A stretch of 40,902 nucleotides of DNA from Desulfobacterales bacterium. Lineage in GTDB: Bacteria; Desulfobacterota; DSM-4660; Desulfatiglandales; Desulfatiglandaceae. Position 1 is the first letter of the stretch. Each line of letters starts with the position of its first letter. Below the pieces are notes generated by a model. The model was not told the DNA's origin. It saw only the letters and a list, made by a program, of their open reading frames with translations, and made no database searches. The translations under genes and the position numbers were made by a program. Positions 24,192 through 31,804 of this stretch are shown here, piece by piece. The DNA is taken from contig JALVMN010000120.1 of assembly GCA_027027005.1 (NCBI GenBank), positions 1 through 40,902 on the forward strand. The letters are read 5' to 3'.

Positions 24192-24989
24192 TCATACCCC
24201 TACCAAGACCATCATCAGCACCTCTCCCATCTTCTTGACTATACTTACGAGAAATGGGGCGAGCCCGGTGAAGGTGAGCCCCAGCAAGATCATCCCCAGA
24301 CCTATGTTTACAGGAAATCCCACCATGAGGATGTTCACCTGGGGCACTGTGCGGGCCACTATTCCAAGGCAGAGGTTTGACAGAAACAGGGCTACCATTA
24401 TGGGTGCTGCAAGCTTGAGGGCCAATACAAACATCTGATTGCTTGCCTTGATAAGCCCGGTCACCACACTGCCTTGAAGGCCGAATCCTCCTGGGGGTAC
24501 GGCTTCAAAGGAGTATGCTAGGGCGCGAATAAAGAGATGGTGGCCGTTTACTGCAAAAAACACCAAGACCATGAACAAATACATGAACTGCGACATTACC
24601 GAACTCTGCCCCCCGGTCTGGGGATCAAGGACACTTGCCATGTTAAAGCCCATCTGAAAGCCCAGAAACTGGCCTGCCAACTGGACCGATGCAAAGAGGA
24701 ACTTGACCCCGAGGGCCATCACCACCCCAAGCAATACCTCGGAGCACACGGCCAAACCGAATTGCGTCAGGCTTTGGGGGCTGGGGATCTGGGGAGGGAT
24801 TGCGTGGAACAGGGCTGCAGCCATGATCATGGAAAACCCTGCCTTCCACATGGCAGGCAGCCCCCTTGCCCCAAACAAGGGCAAGAGGAAAAGCACCACC
24901 GCCACCCTCAGAAGGATCCAGAAAAAGACTTGGAACTGCTCTATTGTTGACACTGGAAAGTCCAACACCTCAGCCTCCAGCGGCCGCAC
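24192..24989 (-). CDS. fliR: Flagellar export core protein FliR
   Basis: A FliR of up to 265 residues, part of the FliPQR export core. It is strongly hydrophobic with about six membrane helices; family stretches include FGARGLPAMWKAGFSMIMA, LLGVVMALGVKFLFASVQLA and ANGHHLFIRAL-type VNGHHLFIRALAYSF. The track start is a GTG overlapping the fliQ stop by one base. An internal GTG eight codons on, 5 nt after GGAGG, is an equally good or better start and would give 258 residues. Confidence 0.95.
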   Translation of the reverse strand: MRPLEAEVLDFPVSTIEQFQVFFWILLRVAVVLFLLPLFGARGLPAMWKAGFSMIMAAALFHAIPPQIPSPQSLTQFGLAVCSEVLLGVVMALGVKFLFASVQLAGQFLGFQMGFNMASVLDPQTGGQSSVMSQFMYLFMVLVFFAVNGHHLFIRALAYSFEAVPPGGFGLQGSVVTGLIKASNQMFVLALKLAAPIMVALFLSNLCLGIVARTVPQVNILMVGFPVNIGLGMILLGLTFTGLAPFLVSIVKKMGEVLMMVLVGV

Positions 24990-25258
24990 TACCTTATGAA
25001 CTCAGGTATGCTGTTGATCAAGCGGGTGGTGAATATGGTCAGTTTTGAGAGCATCCACGGGGCCACGGCAATCAGGGTGAGCAACACAGCCACTATCTTG
25101 GGCACAAAGGTGAGGGTCATCTCCTGGACCTGGGTGGTTGCCTGAAGGATTGCGATGACCAGGCCCACCATCAGCCCTATTCCCAGAAGAGGCGCTGCGA
25201 GAAGGAGACTCAGTTTCACCGCCTCGTTTGCCAGGGTAACCACTGATTCCGGGCTCAT
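24989..25258 (-). CDS. fliQ: Flagellar export core protein FliQ
   Basis: An 89-residue, two-helix FliQ of normal length, starting MSPESVVTLANEAVKLSLLL. The core QATTQVQEMTLTFVPKI is the conserved loop between the helices. The ATG at 25258 follows GGGAGACAGGT; the track start six codons earlier lies over this site and would overlap fliP. It is packed between fliP and fliR. Confidence 0.97.
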   Translation of the reverse strand: MSPESVVTLANEAVKLSLLLAAPLLGIGLMVGLVIAILQATTQVQEMTLTFVPKIVAVLLTLIAVAPWMLSKLTIFTTRLINSIPEFIR

Positions 25259-25268
25259 ACCTGTCTCC

Positions 25269-26072
25269 CTATGCAAAGCTCTTGATCATTGAGCCCACCA
25301 ATAGATACCAGCCGTCCACCAACACAAACAGCATCAGCTTGAAGGGCAGGGATACCATAAATGGTGGCAGCATCATCATGCCCATGGAAAGCAGCACGCT
25401 TGCCACCACCATGTCTATCACCAAAAACGGGATATAAATGAGAAAACCTATTTGAAACGCCGTCTTCAGCTCACTTATGACAAAAGAGGGGATGAGTGCC
25501 ACCGTGGGGACCTCATCCAGGCTTTTGGGTTTTTCCTCTTTGGCAATGCTCAAGAATAGGGCCAGGTCCTTTTTCCTGGTCTGCTTGAACATGAATTCTC
25601 TGACAGGCTTCAGTGCCTTTTCAATGGCCTCTTTCTGAGATATCTCCTCGGCCATGAAGGGCTGAATGGCCTCCTGGTGCACCCTGGTATAGACGGGGGA
25701 CATGAGGAAAAAGGTCAAAAGCAGTGCCAGCCCTATCAAGACCTGATTCGGAGGCATCTGCTGTGTCCCCAGGGCATGGCGGATCAGGGAGAATACCACC
25801 ACCAGCCTGGTAAAGGAGGTCATCATCACCACGATGGCAGGGGCCAGGGTGAGCACTGTCATTAGAAACAGGATCTGTAAGACCACTGATACCTGCTGAG
25901 GCCTCTGGGCCTCCTTCATTCCTATGGTAATGGAAGGAACCATTGGGAGGTCCTGTGCAAGGGAAAGGGAATGAATGCCAAGAGCCAGGACCAGGGCGGC
26001 CAATATCGCCAAGGCCGACCATCTCGTCCTTGCACTTGGCCTTTGGCAACTAATCACCCTGCTCACCCCCAT
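25269..26072 (-). CDS. fliP: Flagellar export core protein FliP
   Basis: A FliP of about 267 residues, the pentameric base of the export channel. From ATG 26072 it has a signal-peptide-like helix ([21 protein letters not shown]) and the family segments [40 protein letters not shown] and [19 protein letters not shown]. The 32 extra N-terminal residues in the track lie within fliO and lack family resemblance, so the later start is preferred; it still overlaps fliO by 23 nt. Confidence 0.94.
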   Translation of the reverse strand: MGVSRVISCQRPSARTRWSALAILAALVLALGIHSLSLAQDLPMVPSITIGMKEAQRPQQVSVVLQILFLMTVLTLAPAIVVMMTSFTRLVVVFSLIRHALGTQQMPPNQVLIGLALLLTFFLMSPVYTRVHQEAIQPFMAEEISQKEAIEKALKPVREFMFKQTRKKDLALFLSIAKEEKPKSLDEVPTVALIPSFVISELKTAFQIGFLIYIPFLVIDMVVASVLLSMGMMMLPPFMVSLPFKLMLFVLVDGWYLLVGSMIKSFA

Positions 26073-26553
26073 CCATTTGAGCCCTCTTGCCCCGCAATAT
26101 GCCCAGAAATCCAGCACCACCACCTCTTTCCTCTTGCTCGTGTGAGAGGAGGTCTTCTGGCTTTTCAAGCTTGGAAAGCAGCCTTACATTGTCTGTGCCT
26201 ATTCCCAGCAGGAGCAGCTCACCGCAGACCTCCACCAGGGCTATGGATCTCTTGGGAGCCAATGCCAGCGTCCCTATCACCCTCATCCTGGCCGGTCCCT
26301 GAATGCCTGCCGTGAGCTTGAGCCGTCTTATGCCATAAAATATGACCAGGATGATGCCTATTACTAGAATAAGTGAGCCGAACATCTTGAATGAGGCCGA
26401 GGCCATATCATCCAGAGAAGGAGCCACAGCCTCTTGGGCAGCCCAGACCCGGCAACTGATCAGAAGCATTGCCAGGGCCACTATCAGAGGGCCTATCCTG
26501 GATTTTGAGAGTTTCTTTTTCAAATCCATCTTCCCTTTCATAGGCCTGGCCAT
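26050..26553 (-). CDS. fliO: Flagellar export accessory protein FliO
   Basis: A FliO of up to 167 residues, which aids FliP assembly. A first hydrophobic stretch ([18 protein letters not shown]) resembles a signal sequence. A membrane helix ([18 protein letters not shown], about 61-78) is followed by a short cytoplasmic beta domain ([20 protein letters not shown], then [15 protein letters not shown]) typical of the family. A Gly-rich tail is unremarkable. The start is uncertain: ATG 26553 lacks a clear ribosome binding site and ATG 26529 has AAAGGGA nearby. It lies between fliN and fliP. Confidence 0.85.
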   Translation of the reverse strand: MARPMKGKMDLKKKLSKSRIGPLIVALAMLLISCRVWAAQEAVAPSLDDMASASFKMFGSLILVIGIILVIFYGIRRLKLTAGIQGPARMRVIGTLALAPKRSIALVEVCGELLLLGIGTDNVRLLSKLEKPEDLLSHEQEERGGGAGFLGILRGKRAQMDGGEQGD

Positions 26554-26556
26554 TGC

Positions 26557-26934
26557 TCAGGCCAGGTTCTTCACCCTTTCACCAGGGCTCACGATGGTGG
26601 TGAGTCTCACTCCAAACTTTTCATTGACCACCACCACCTCTCCATGGCCCATGAGTTTATGGTTAACGTAGATATCCACCGGCTCAGAGGTGAGCTTTTC
26701 CAGCTCCACCACCGAGCCCTGGCCCAGCTTCAACAGATCGCCTATCTGCATCTTTGTGCGCCCAAGCTCCACGCTAATCTCAAGGGGCACGTCCAGGAGG
26801 AAATCGAGCCCTTGTGTTCCTTCAGGATCGCCAGAGTCCTCTTCCATCTCCTTTAGAGCCATCTCCTCTGCCTCGGCCTCTTCAGGTGCGGCCTCCTGCC
26901 CTTTCTCTTCCACCTTTTCCTTGTCATCAGCCAT
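26557..26934 (-). CDS. fliN: Flagellar motor switch protein FliN
   Basis: A 125-residue C-ring protein. The first 40 residues are Glu-rich and probably disordered. The SpoA domain follows: DVPLEISVELGRTKMQIGDL, LKLGQGSVVELEKLTSEPVD, VNHKLMGHGEVVVVNEKFGV and the closing RLTTIVSP. Length is typical for short FliN. GAGGTG precedes the ATG. The gene comes straight after fliM, its C-ring partner. Confidence 0.96.
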   Translation of the reverse strand: MADDKEKVEEKGQEAAPEEAEAEEMALKEMEEDSGDPEGTQGLDFLLDVPLEISVELGRTKMQIGDLLKLGQGSVVELEKLTSEPVDIYVNHKLMGHGEVVVVNEKFGVRLTTIVSPGERVKNLA

Positions 26935-26952
26935 GAATACACCTCACGGGTT

Positions 26953-27939
26953 TCAGGAAAGATTTTCCTCTGTGATCAGTTGGTCCACCTTGACTACTGC
27001 CTTGTTGCCGTGCTTTCCAGGAGTGCACAAGAACTTGGGGATCCCTTCCACCATGGCAACAAGTTTGCTGTTTATGCCGTTCTTGAGGACCAGGATATCT
27101 CCCTCCTTCATGTTCAAGAAGTCCCTGACGGCCAACTCTGCCTGGCCAAGCTCAATACTCATCTCCACCTCCGCCTCCTCAACCCTCTCCTTCAGCCTGC
27201 TGATCCACTCCTGATCCACCTCTTCCTCCTCTTCTCTGTAATGACCAGAAAGTCTTTCCCTTATGGGCTGAAGGGATGAATATGGGATACACATCGTTAT
27301 GTAGCCGGCAGGCTTTTTGAGTTCTATTTCAGCCTTTACGGTGAGGAGGTAATCATTGGGCGGGGCGATGTTCAGACCCAATGGATTGGTCTCTGAACGC
27401 ACAAAACTCAATCTGAGGGGATAGATCTCAGACCAGGCATGCTTGAGATCATCCAATGCCATATCCACCACCCTCTTAATGATCCTCTTTTCAATGGGAG
27501 TAAATTCCCTGCCTTCCACCTTTGCCGAGCCCGTGCCCGTGCCACCGAGATAAGCCTCCAGCAGGGAAAAGACCAACCTGGTCTCCAATACCAGCATTCC
27601 CATCCCCTTGAGGGGGTCCAGTTTAAAAAGATGAAGGCTCGTGGGGATGGGCAATGCCCTTTGAAATTCCTCCATTTTGATGAGTTCCAGCCCCCCCATG
27701 TCTATGTCCAGCATGCGCCTCAGCGAGTTTGACAGACTGTGGCGGAATCGGTCCCCAAAGCGCTCATGGATCAGGTTCAGGAGGGGCATACTGGCCTTGA
27801 GATTCTTTCCCTGGGAGGTCCAGTCATATTTAGGGAGATCTGTTTCCTCCTTGCTGGCCTCCTGCTCTGTATCGATCTCTCCCTTGTCCAGGCCCTTTAG
27901 GAGGGCATCAACCTCGTCCTGGGATAGAATCTGGTTCAC
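26953..27939 (-). CDS. fliM: Flagellar motor switch protein FliM
   Basis: A 328-residue FliM. The N-terminal ILSQDEVDALLKGL is the CheY-P binding segment, so switching by a chemotaxis system elsewhere in the genome is expected. The CheC-like middle carries HERFGDRFRHSLSNSLRRML and a GGTGTG loop near 130-136, followed by TPIEKRIIKRVVDMALDDL. The C-terminal SpoA domain (SIELGQAELAVRDFLNMKEG) joins FliN. The start is GTG preceded by GGGAGGGGAA. It lies 11 bp after fliL. Confidence 0.97.
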   Translation of the reverse strand: MNQILSQDEVDALLKGLDKGEIDTEQEASKEETDLPKYDWTSQGKNLKASMPLLNLIHERFGDRFRHSLSNSLRRMLDIDMGGLELIKMEEFQRALPIPTSLHLFKLDPLKGMGMLVLETRLVFSLLEAYLGGTGTGSAKVEGREFTPIEKRIIKRVVDMALDDLKHAWSEIYPLRLSFVRSETNPLGLNIAPPNDYLLTVKAEIELKKPAGYITMCIPYSSLQPIRERLSGHYREEEEEVDQEWISRLKERVEEAEVEMSIELGQAELAVRDFLNMKEGDILVLKNGINSKLVAMVEGIPKFLCTPGKHGNKAVVKVDQLITEENLS

Positions 27940-27950
27940 TTCCCCTCCCT

Positions 27951-28469
27951 CTATTGCACTACAAATTCAGTGAAGTAGACATTGTTTATCTTCCCTGTCT
28001 TCAGAAACCGGTTGAGCATGGCGATTATCTCGGCCCTCAACTGGTATTTCCCTGACAGATCACTGATGTCTTCGTAACTCTTGCTGCTGAGCATGGTGAG
28101 AATGGCATCCCTTAGTTGTGGAAGCCTCTTTTCCACCTCGGGCAACAGCTTTTCAGAGTCAAGCTCCAGTTCCACCTTGACCTTCAGATACCTCTTCCCC
28201 ATGGGCTCCATGAGGTTCACTATGAACACGTTCATGGGGTATATGGGCCCGATGTCCGGTTTTTCCTCCTTTTTGGGCTTTGCTGCCAGGGCCTCTTTGT
28301 CCTCTTTACCCAGCCACTTGTCCAGCATTCCCATCTTCCAGGCAGCAGCCCCTCCTCCCCCCAGGAGCACCACCACCAAGACAATGATGATCAATTTCAT
28401 GGGGAAGCCTTTTTTGGGCTTTTCTTCTTCCTCCTGGCCTTCTGCCTCTTTTTTTTCTTCCTCAGCCAT
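27951..28469 (-). CDS. fliL: Flagellar basal body-associated protein FliL
   Basis: A 172-residue FliL that surrounds and supports the stator. The first 22 residues are Glu/Lys-rich and cytoplasmic, then one membrane helix (KLIIIVLVVVLLGGGGAAAW). The periplasmic domain has YPMNVFIVNL, RYLKVKVELELD, LRDAILTMLSSKSYEDI and the closing NNVYFTEFVVQ. It follows motA by 56 bp, where motB would normally lie. Confidence 0.96.
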   Translation of the reverse strand: MAEEEKKEAEGQEEEEKPKKGFPMKLIIIVLVVVLLGGGGAAAWKMGMLDKWLGKEDKEALAAKPKKEEKPDIGPIYPMNVFIVNLMEPMGKRYLKVKVELELDSEKLLPEVEKRLPQLRDAILTMLSSKSYEDISDLSGKYQLRAEIIAMLNRFLKTGKINNVYFTEFVVQ

Positions 28470-28525
28470 GGCTCACTCCCATATTTCTCGATTTTCCAAT
28501 TAAAGCTTTGACAAGTTTCTTCACA

Positions 28526-29293
28526 TTACTGGTTGAATGAACTCTGCCTCAACTGCGGTGGTAAGTAGGCGTTGAGTTTCTGCTCTATGACCCTGGGATT
28601 TTCTCCCTTGGCAATGGAGATTATCCCTTCCATCATCAACTCCTTCATCATGACCTCTTCCTTGCTCCTGTTCTTCAGCTTTCCGGCGATGGGCAGAAAA
28701 ACGATGTTTGCCATAACAGCACCATAGAAGGTGGTAAGAAGGGCCACGGCCATTGCAGGACCAATGGTGCTGGGATCACTCATGGTCTGAAGCATCTGCA
28801 CAAGACCGATTAGTGTCCCGATCATGCCCAAAGCCGGGGCAAATGTGCCGAACGTGGTAAAGATCTCGGCCCCCAGTTTGTGCCTCTCCTGTATGGCATC
28901 TATTTCGGTCTCAAGGATTTCCTTGATGGCCCCAGGTTCCAGCCCGTCCACCGAAAGCTGCATCCCCTTTTTCATGAACTCATCGTCCATCTCCCCTATC
29001 TTGGCCTCTAGCGCCAGTATGCCTTCCCGGCGTGCAATGCCTGCTAGGTTTACGAAATTGGCGATCAACTCTGTGGGTGTGAGCTTTTTCATGAAAAAGG
29101 CATTCTTCACCACATTGACCACCTTCAACATGTCTGGAAGAGGATAGTTGATCATGGTAGCCCCTATGGTTCCCCCCACCACAATCATCACCGAAGGGAT
29201 GTTTATGAAGATGCTCAGACTACCACCCATGAGGATGGCCGACAGCACCAGGGCAAATGCCAGAACTATGCCGATCAAGGTGGCAATATCCAT
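28526..29293 (-). CDS. motA: Flagellar motor stator protein MotA (PomA-like)
   Basis: A 255-residue stator subunit with four membrane helices. The start MDIATLIGIVLAFALVLSAI and the helix-3 segment FAPALGMIGTLIGLVQMLQT are characteristic. The charged cytoplasmic loop includes IARREGILALEAKI, the region that interacts with FliG. The N-terminus is closer to PomA/short MotA than to enterobacterial MotA, but I cannot assign proton or sodium use. It is the first gene after a consensus sigma-54 promoter and is not followed by motB. Confidence 0.95.
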   Translation of the reverse strand: MDIATLIGIVLAFALVLSAILMGGSLSIFINIPSVMIVVGGTIGATMINYPLPDMLKVVNVVKNAFFMKKLTPTELIANFVNLAGIARREGILALEAKIGEMDDEFMKKGMQLSVDGLEPGAIKEILETEIDAIQERHKLGAEIFTTFGTFAPALGMIGTLIGLVQMLQTMSDPSTIGPAMAVALLTTFYGAVMANIVFLPIAGKLKNRSKEEVMMKELMMEGIISIAKGENPRVIEQKLNAYLPPQLRQSSFNQ

Positions 29294-29341
29294 GAAACAC
29301 TTCTCCCTAAATCGTGTTTGAGGTATTCAAGAGGGGTATTA

Positions 29342-29357
29342 AGCAACCATTGTGCCA
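29342..29357 (-). promoter_or_regulatory. Consensus sigma-54 promoter for the motA-fhlB unit
   Basis: The minus strand reads TGGCACAATGGTTGCT, a perfect match to TGGCAC-N5-TTGCW. Transcription should begin near 29331, giving a leader of about 38 nt to the motA ATG. It would drive stator, switch, export gate and fliA, so that sigma-28 is made under sigma-54 control. Confidence 0.85.
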
Positions 29358-29485
29358 GTTTTGGCAGGAGGGATAAAAAGGGGGCAACTTAGACGAAAGT
29401 GAATGTTATATCAATAGGTTATACACGCTCCCCAACATTGAAGCTCATGAGAGGATATATCGCTCGTAAACAAATCGGTCCTGTT

Positions 29486-29499
29486 GTCAATTTATTGAC
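29486..29499. promoter_or_regulatory. Palindrome upstream of the motA promoter, candidate activator site
   Basis: GTCAAT-tt-ATTGAC is a perfect 6+6 inverted repeat about 155-170 bp upstream of the predicted motA transcription start, the distance typical for enhancer sites of NtrC-family activators. A looser relative, GTCAAAAATTGGAC, lies at 14878-14891, about 120-133 bp upstream of the flgF promoter start. No activator gene is in the window, so the assignment is speculative. Confidence 0.3.
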
Positions 29500-29543
29500 T
29501 GAGGCGGCAATCCTTCAAACACCCTAATATTTGTGATTGTTGA

Positions 29544-29580
29544 TGGCCCGGGGGCACCAAGTCTTTCAGCCCCCGGGCCA
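29544..29580 (-). terminator. Strong hairpin after flgE
   Basis: TGGCCCGGGGGC-13 nt-GCCCCCGGGCCA is a perfect 12-bp GC-rich stem starting 13 bp after the flgE stop codon. There is no clear T-run behind it on the minus strand, so it may terminate only partly, stabilise the mRNA 3' end, or need Rho. It separates the fliK-flgD-flgE unit from the motA promoter. Apart from this, the palindrome and the promoter, the 299-bp spacer 29294-29592 holds nothing I can identify. Confidence 0.65.
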
Positions 29581-29592
29581 GGGCCCTGATGT

Positions 29593-31008
29593 TTATCGCT
29601 TGAGATTTATGAGCTCTGCCAACATCTGGTCTGTGACCGTGATTATCTTTGAGTTGGCCTGAAATCCCCGCTGGGTGGTGATCATCCTCACAAATTCGTT
29701 GGCAATGTCCACATTTGATTGCTCAAGTGAGTTGGGGGCGATACTGCCCAGGCCGTTTGTGCCGGGGCGGTTCGTGATGGCATCGCCACTTTCCCTGGTC
29801 TGCCTGTAAAGATTGCCTCCCTCTTTCCTGAGCCCCTGGACATTTTGAAACTTTGCAAGGGCCACCCTGAAAAGGGGTATAAGCTGGCCGTTTGAATAGA
29901 CACCCGTTATCACGCCATCCACATCCACATCCACGCCCTGGAGGTCACCGGCTCCATAGCCGTTTGCAGACTGAAAGGTGGTGGTGGAGGCAGTGGCATA
30001 CTGGGTGGTGGTAAGGGAGTCGTTGGCCCAGGCAGGTGATCCGACTCCGGCGTTTGCATCCCTTGTGCCGATGTTGAATTCCACATTCATGGGAGTCCCT
30101 GAAATGAAGGTGGGCGTAAAGTAGAAATAACCGTTGGAACTGATGGAAGCCGCACTCCAGTTTCCTTGCCCGTCATTGAGCTCCATATCCATGTCTTCAA
30201 TGGTTCCTGAGCTGGAATTAAAGGTGATGGTGCCCCTGGCAAGAAGGCCGAGATCCGCCCCTGTGGCACCAGACCTATTGTCTTCAGATGGATTGCAGAC
30301 AATGATGTATTCCCACTGGTTCGGGGTGGTGTGATCTGGGTCATAATATACGGTGATATCATGGGTGGAACCCAAAGAGTCATATACCTTCACCGTGCTC
30401 TGGTACTCGTATGCATCATCTGAGATGAAGGCCCCATCGCCATCCGAGTCTGCTCCATCCCAAGCACCTGAAAGCGAATTGGTATTGCTTGTGGCCCTGG
30501 ATGAGAGATTCGTGATCACAGTAATCTGGCTACTTGCCTGGGGAGGGCTCGTAAAGGAGTCGAGCACTATGTCGGTAACCGAGCCCACATCCTGGCCGTT
30601 CTCGTCCAGTCGCCAGCCCTGCACCACATAACCTTCAGGGTTGGTGAGGTAGCCGTCCTTGTCAAAGCGGAAATTCCCTGCCCTGGAATAAAATAGGTTC
30701 TGGGTGCCGGCCTCCCGCAACACGAAAAACCCGTCTCCACCAATGGCAAGATCAGTGGTATTGCCTGTGGACTCAAAGGACCCTTGCTCAAAGGTGGCAT
30801 AGATGTCGCCAAGGGCCACACCCCTTCCCACCTGGGCCGTGCCCGAGCGGGTGGATACCGACTGGCTCAACAGGTCCTGGAATGTAAAGGAGCTCGCCTT
30901 AAAACCAATGGTATTCACATTGGCGATGTTGTCACCAATCACCTGCATGGCATTGCCCAGGGTGCTGAGTCCGCTTATGGCTGAAAACAATGCGCTGGAT
31001 AGTGCCAT
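29593..31008 (-). CDS. flgE: Flagellar hook protein FlgE
   Basis: A 471-residue hook protein. The N-terminus ALSSALFSAISGLSTLGNAM followed by GDNIANVNTIGFKASS, then QVGRGVALGDIYATFEQGSF, is diagnostic. The centre is Ser/Thr/Gly-rich as in hook D1/D2 domains, and the C-terminus has SNVDIANEFVRMITTQRGFQ. GGGAGG precedes the ATG. It is the last gene of the fliK-flgD-flgE unit, so hook subunit, hook cap and hook-length ruler are made together. Confidence 0.97.
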   Translation of the reverse strand: MALSSALFSAISGLSTLGNAMQVIGDNIANVNTIGFKASSFTFQDLLSQSVSTRSGTAQVGRGVALGDIYATFEQGSFESTGNTTDLAIGGDGFFVLREAGTQNLFYSRAGNFRFDKDGYLTNPEGYVVQGWRLDENGQDVGSVTDIVLDSFTSPPQASSQITVITNLSSRATSNTNSLSGAWDGADSDGDGAFISDDAYEYQSTVKVYDSLGSTHDITVYYDPDHTTPNQWEYIIVCNPSEDNRSGATGADLGLLARGTITFNSSSGTIEDMDMELNDGQGNWSAASISSNGYFYFTPTFISGTPMNVEFNIGTRDANAGVGSPAWANDSLTTTQYATASTTTFQSANGYGAGDLQGVDVDVDGVITGVYSNGQLIPLFRVALAKFQNVQGLRKEGGNLYRQTRESGDAITNRPGTNGLGSIAPNSLEQSNVDIANEFVRMITTQRGFQANSKIITVTDQMLAELINLKR

Positions 31009-31059
31009 CTCTCAATACCTCCCTCTTTTTTTATTTCCCTTTCCAAAACCAAATTGCCT

Positions 31060-31776
31060 CTAAAGCTCACTTCCCTGATCCTCGCCCTCATTTTCACCTG
31101 TGGCCTCAGAGGCGGGCATCCTTATGTCAATGACCTGATCCAGTCCCACGGCCACCTGGCCCAGGTAGAGGACTGGACTGGTTCCTTCCAGACTCACCTT
31201 GTCCACCATCCCGGAGATCATGGTATCAGCATTCACTAGATTGCCCATGGTGTCAGTGGCAAGGATTCTAAATTCATAAGCACCTGAAGGCAGCCGATTG
31301 CCCGATTGGTCCAGTCCATCCCACTGGAAGTGGTGCTCTCCCGGTTGCAAGATGCCGAGCTCGATTCGCCTCACCTCCATACCGTCTTGATTCAATACCT
31401 GAACTGTACAACTGGCCTCTTCTGAAATCCTGAACCCTCCCCTGGCCTCACCTGCTTCCCCAAGGGATAGCCGGGCGCCTTGGGCCAGGATCTCCTTTCC
31501 AATGAGTGATAGGACCTGATATTTTTGGGATTCGTCCTGGGCAGTGGTAAGGCTTTCTAGGTATTCGTTAACGTTGAATAACTGCTCCAGGCTGCTGAAC
31601 TGGGCAAGCTGGGCTGTAAATTCTGTCCCCTCCAAAGGATTAAGCGGATCCTGGTACTTGAGTTGGGCCAGGAATATCTTGAGAAAGTCATCCCGCCCTA
31701 GGGTCTCGCGATTCCCTTGACTACTAAATTGCTGACCATAATATGTTGTCCCCAATGTATTTATCGCGTTAAGCAT
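31060..31776 (-). CDS. flgD: Flagellar hook cap protein FlgD
   Basis: A 238-residue hook-capping scaffold. The N-terminal GRDDFLKIFLAQLKYQDPLN and FTAQLAQFSSLEQLFNVN are diagnostic. The C-terminal part has the FlgD Ig-like/tudor-type sequence GEHHFQWDGLDQSGNRLPSG. GGAGGATGATCC precedes the ATG. It lies 28 bp after fliK and 51 bp before flgE. Confidence 0.96.
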   Translation of the reverse strand: MLNAINTLGTTYYGQQFSSQGNRETLGRDDFLKIFLAQLKYQDPLNPLEGTEFTAQLAQFSSLEQLFNVNEYLESLTTAQDESQKYQVLSLIGKEILAQGARLSLGEAGEARGGFRISEEASCTVQVLNQDGMEVRRIELGILQPGEHHFQWDGLDQSGNRLPSGAYEFRILATDTMGNLVNADTMISGMVDKVSLEGTSPVLYLGQVAVGLDQVIDIRMPASEATGENEGEDQGSEL

Positions 31777-31804
31777 GGATCATCCTCCAACTCTTTCTGA
31801 TACT

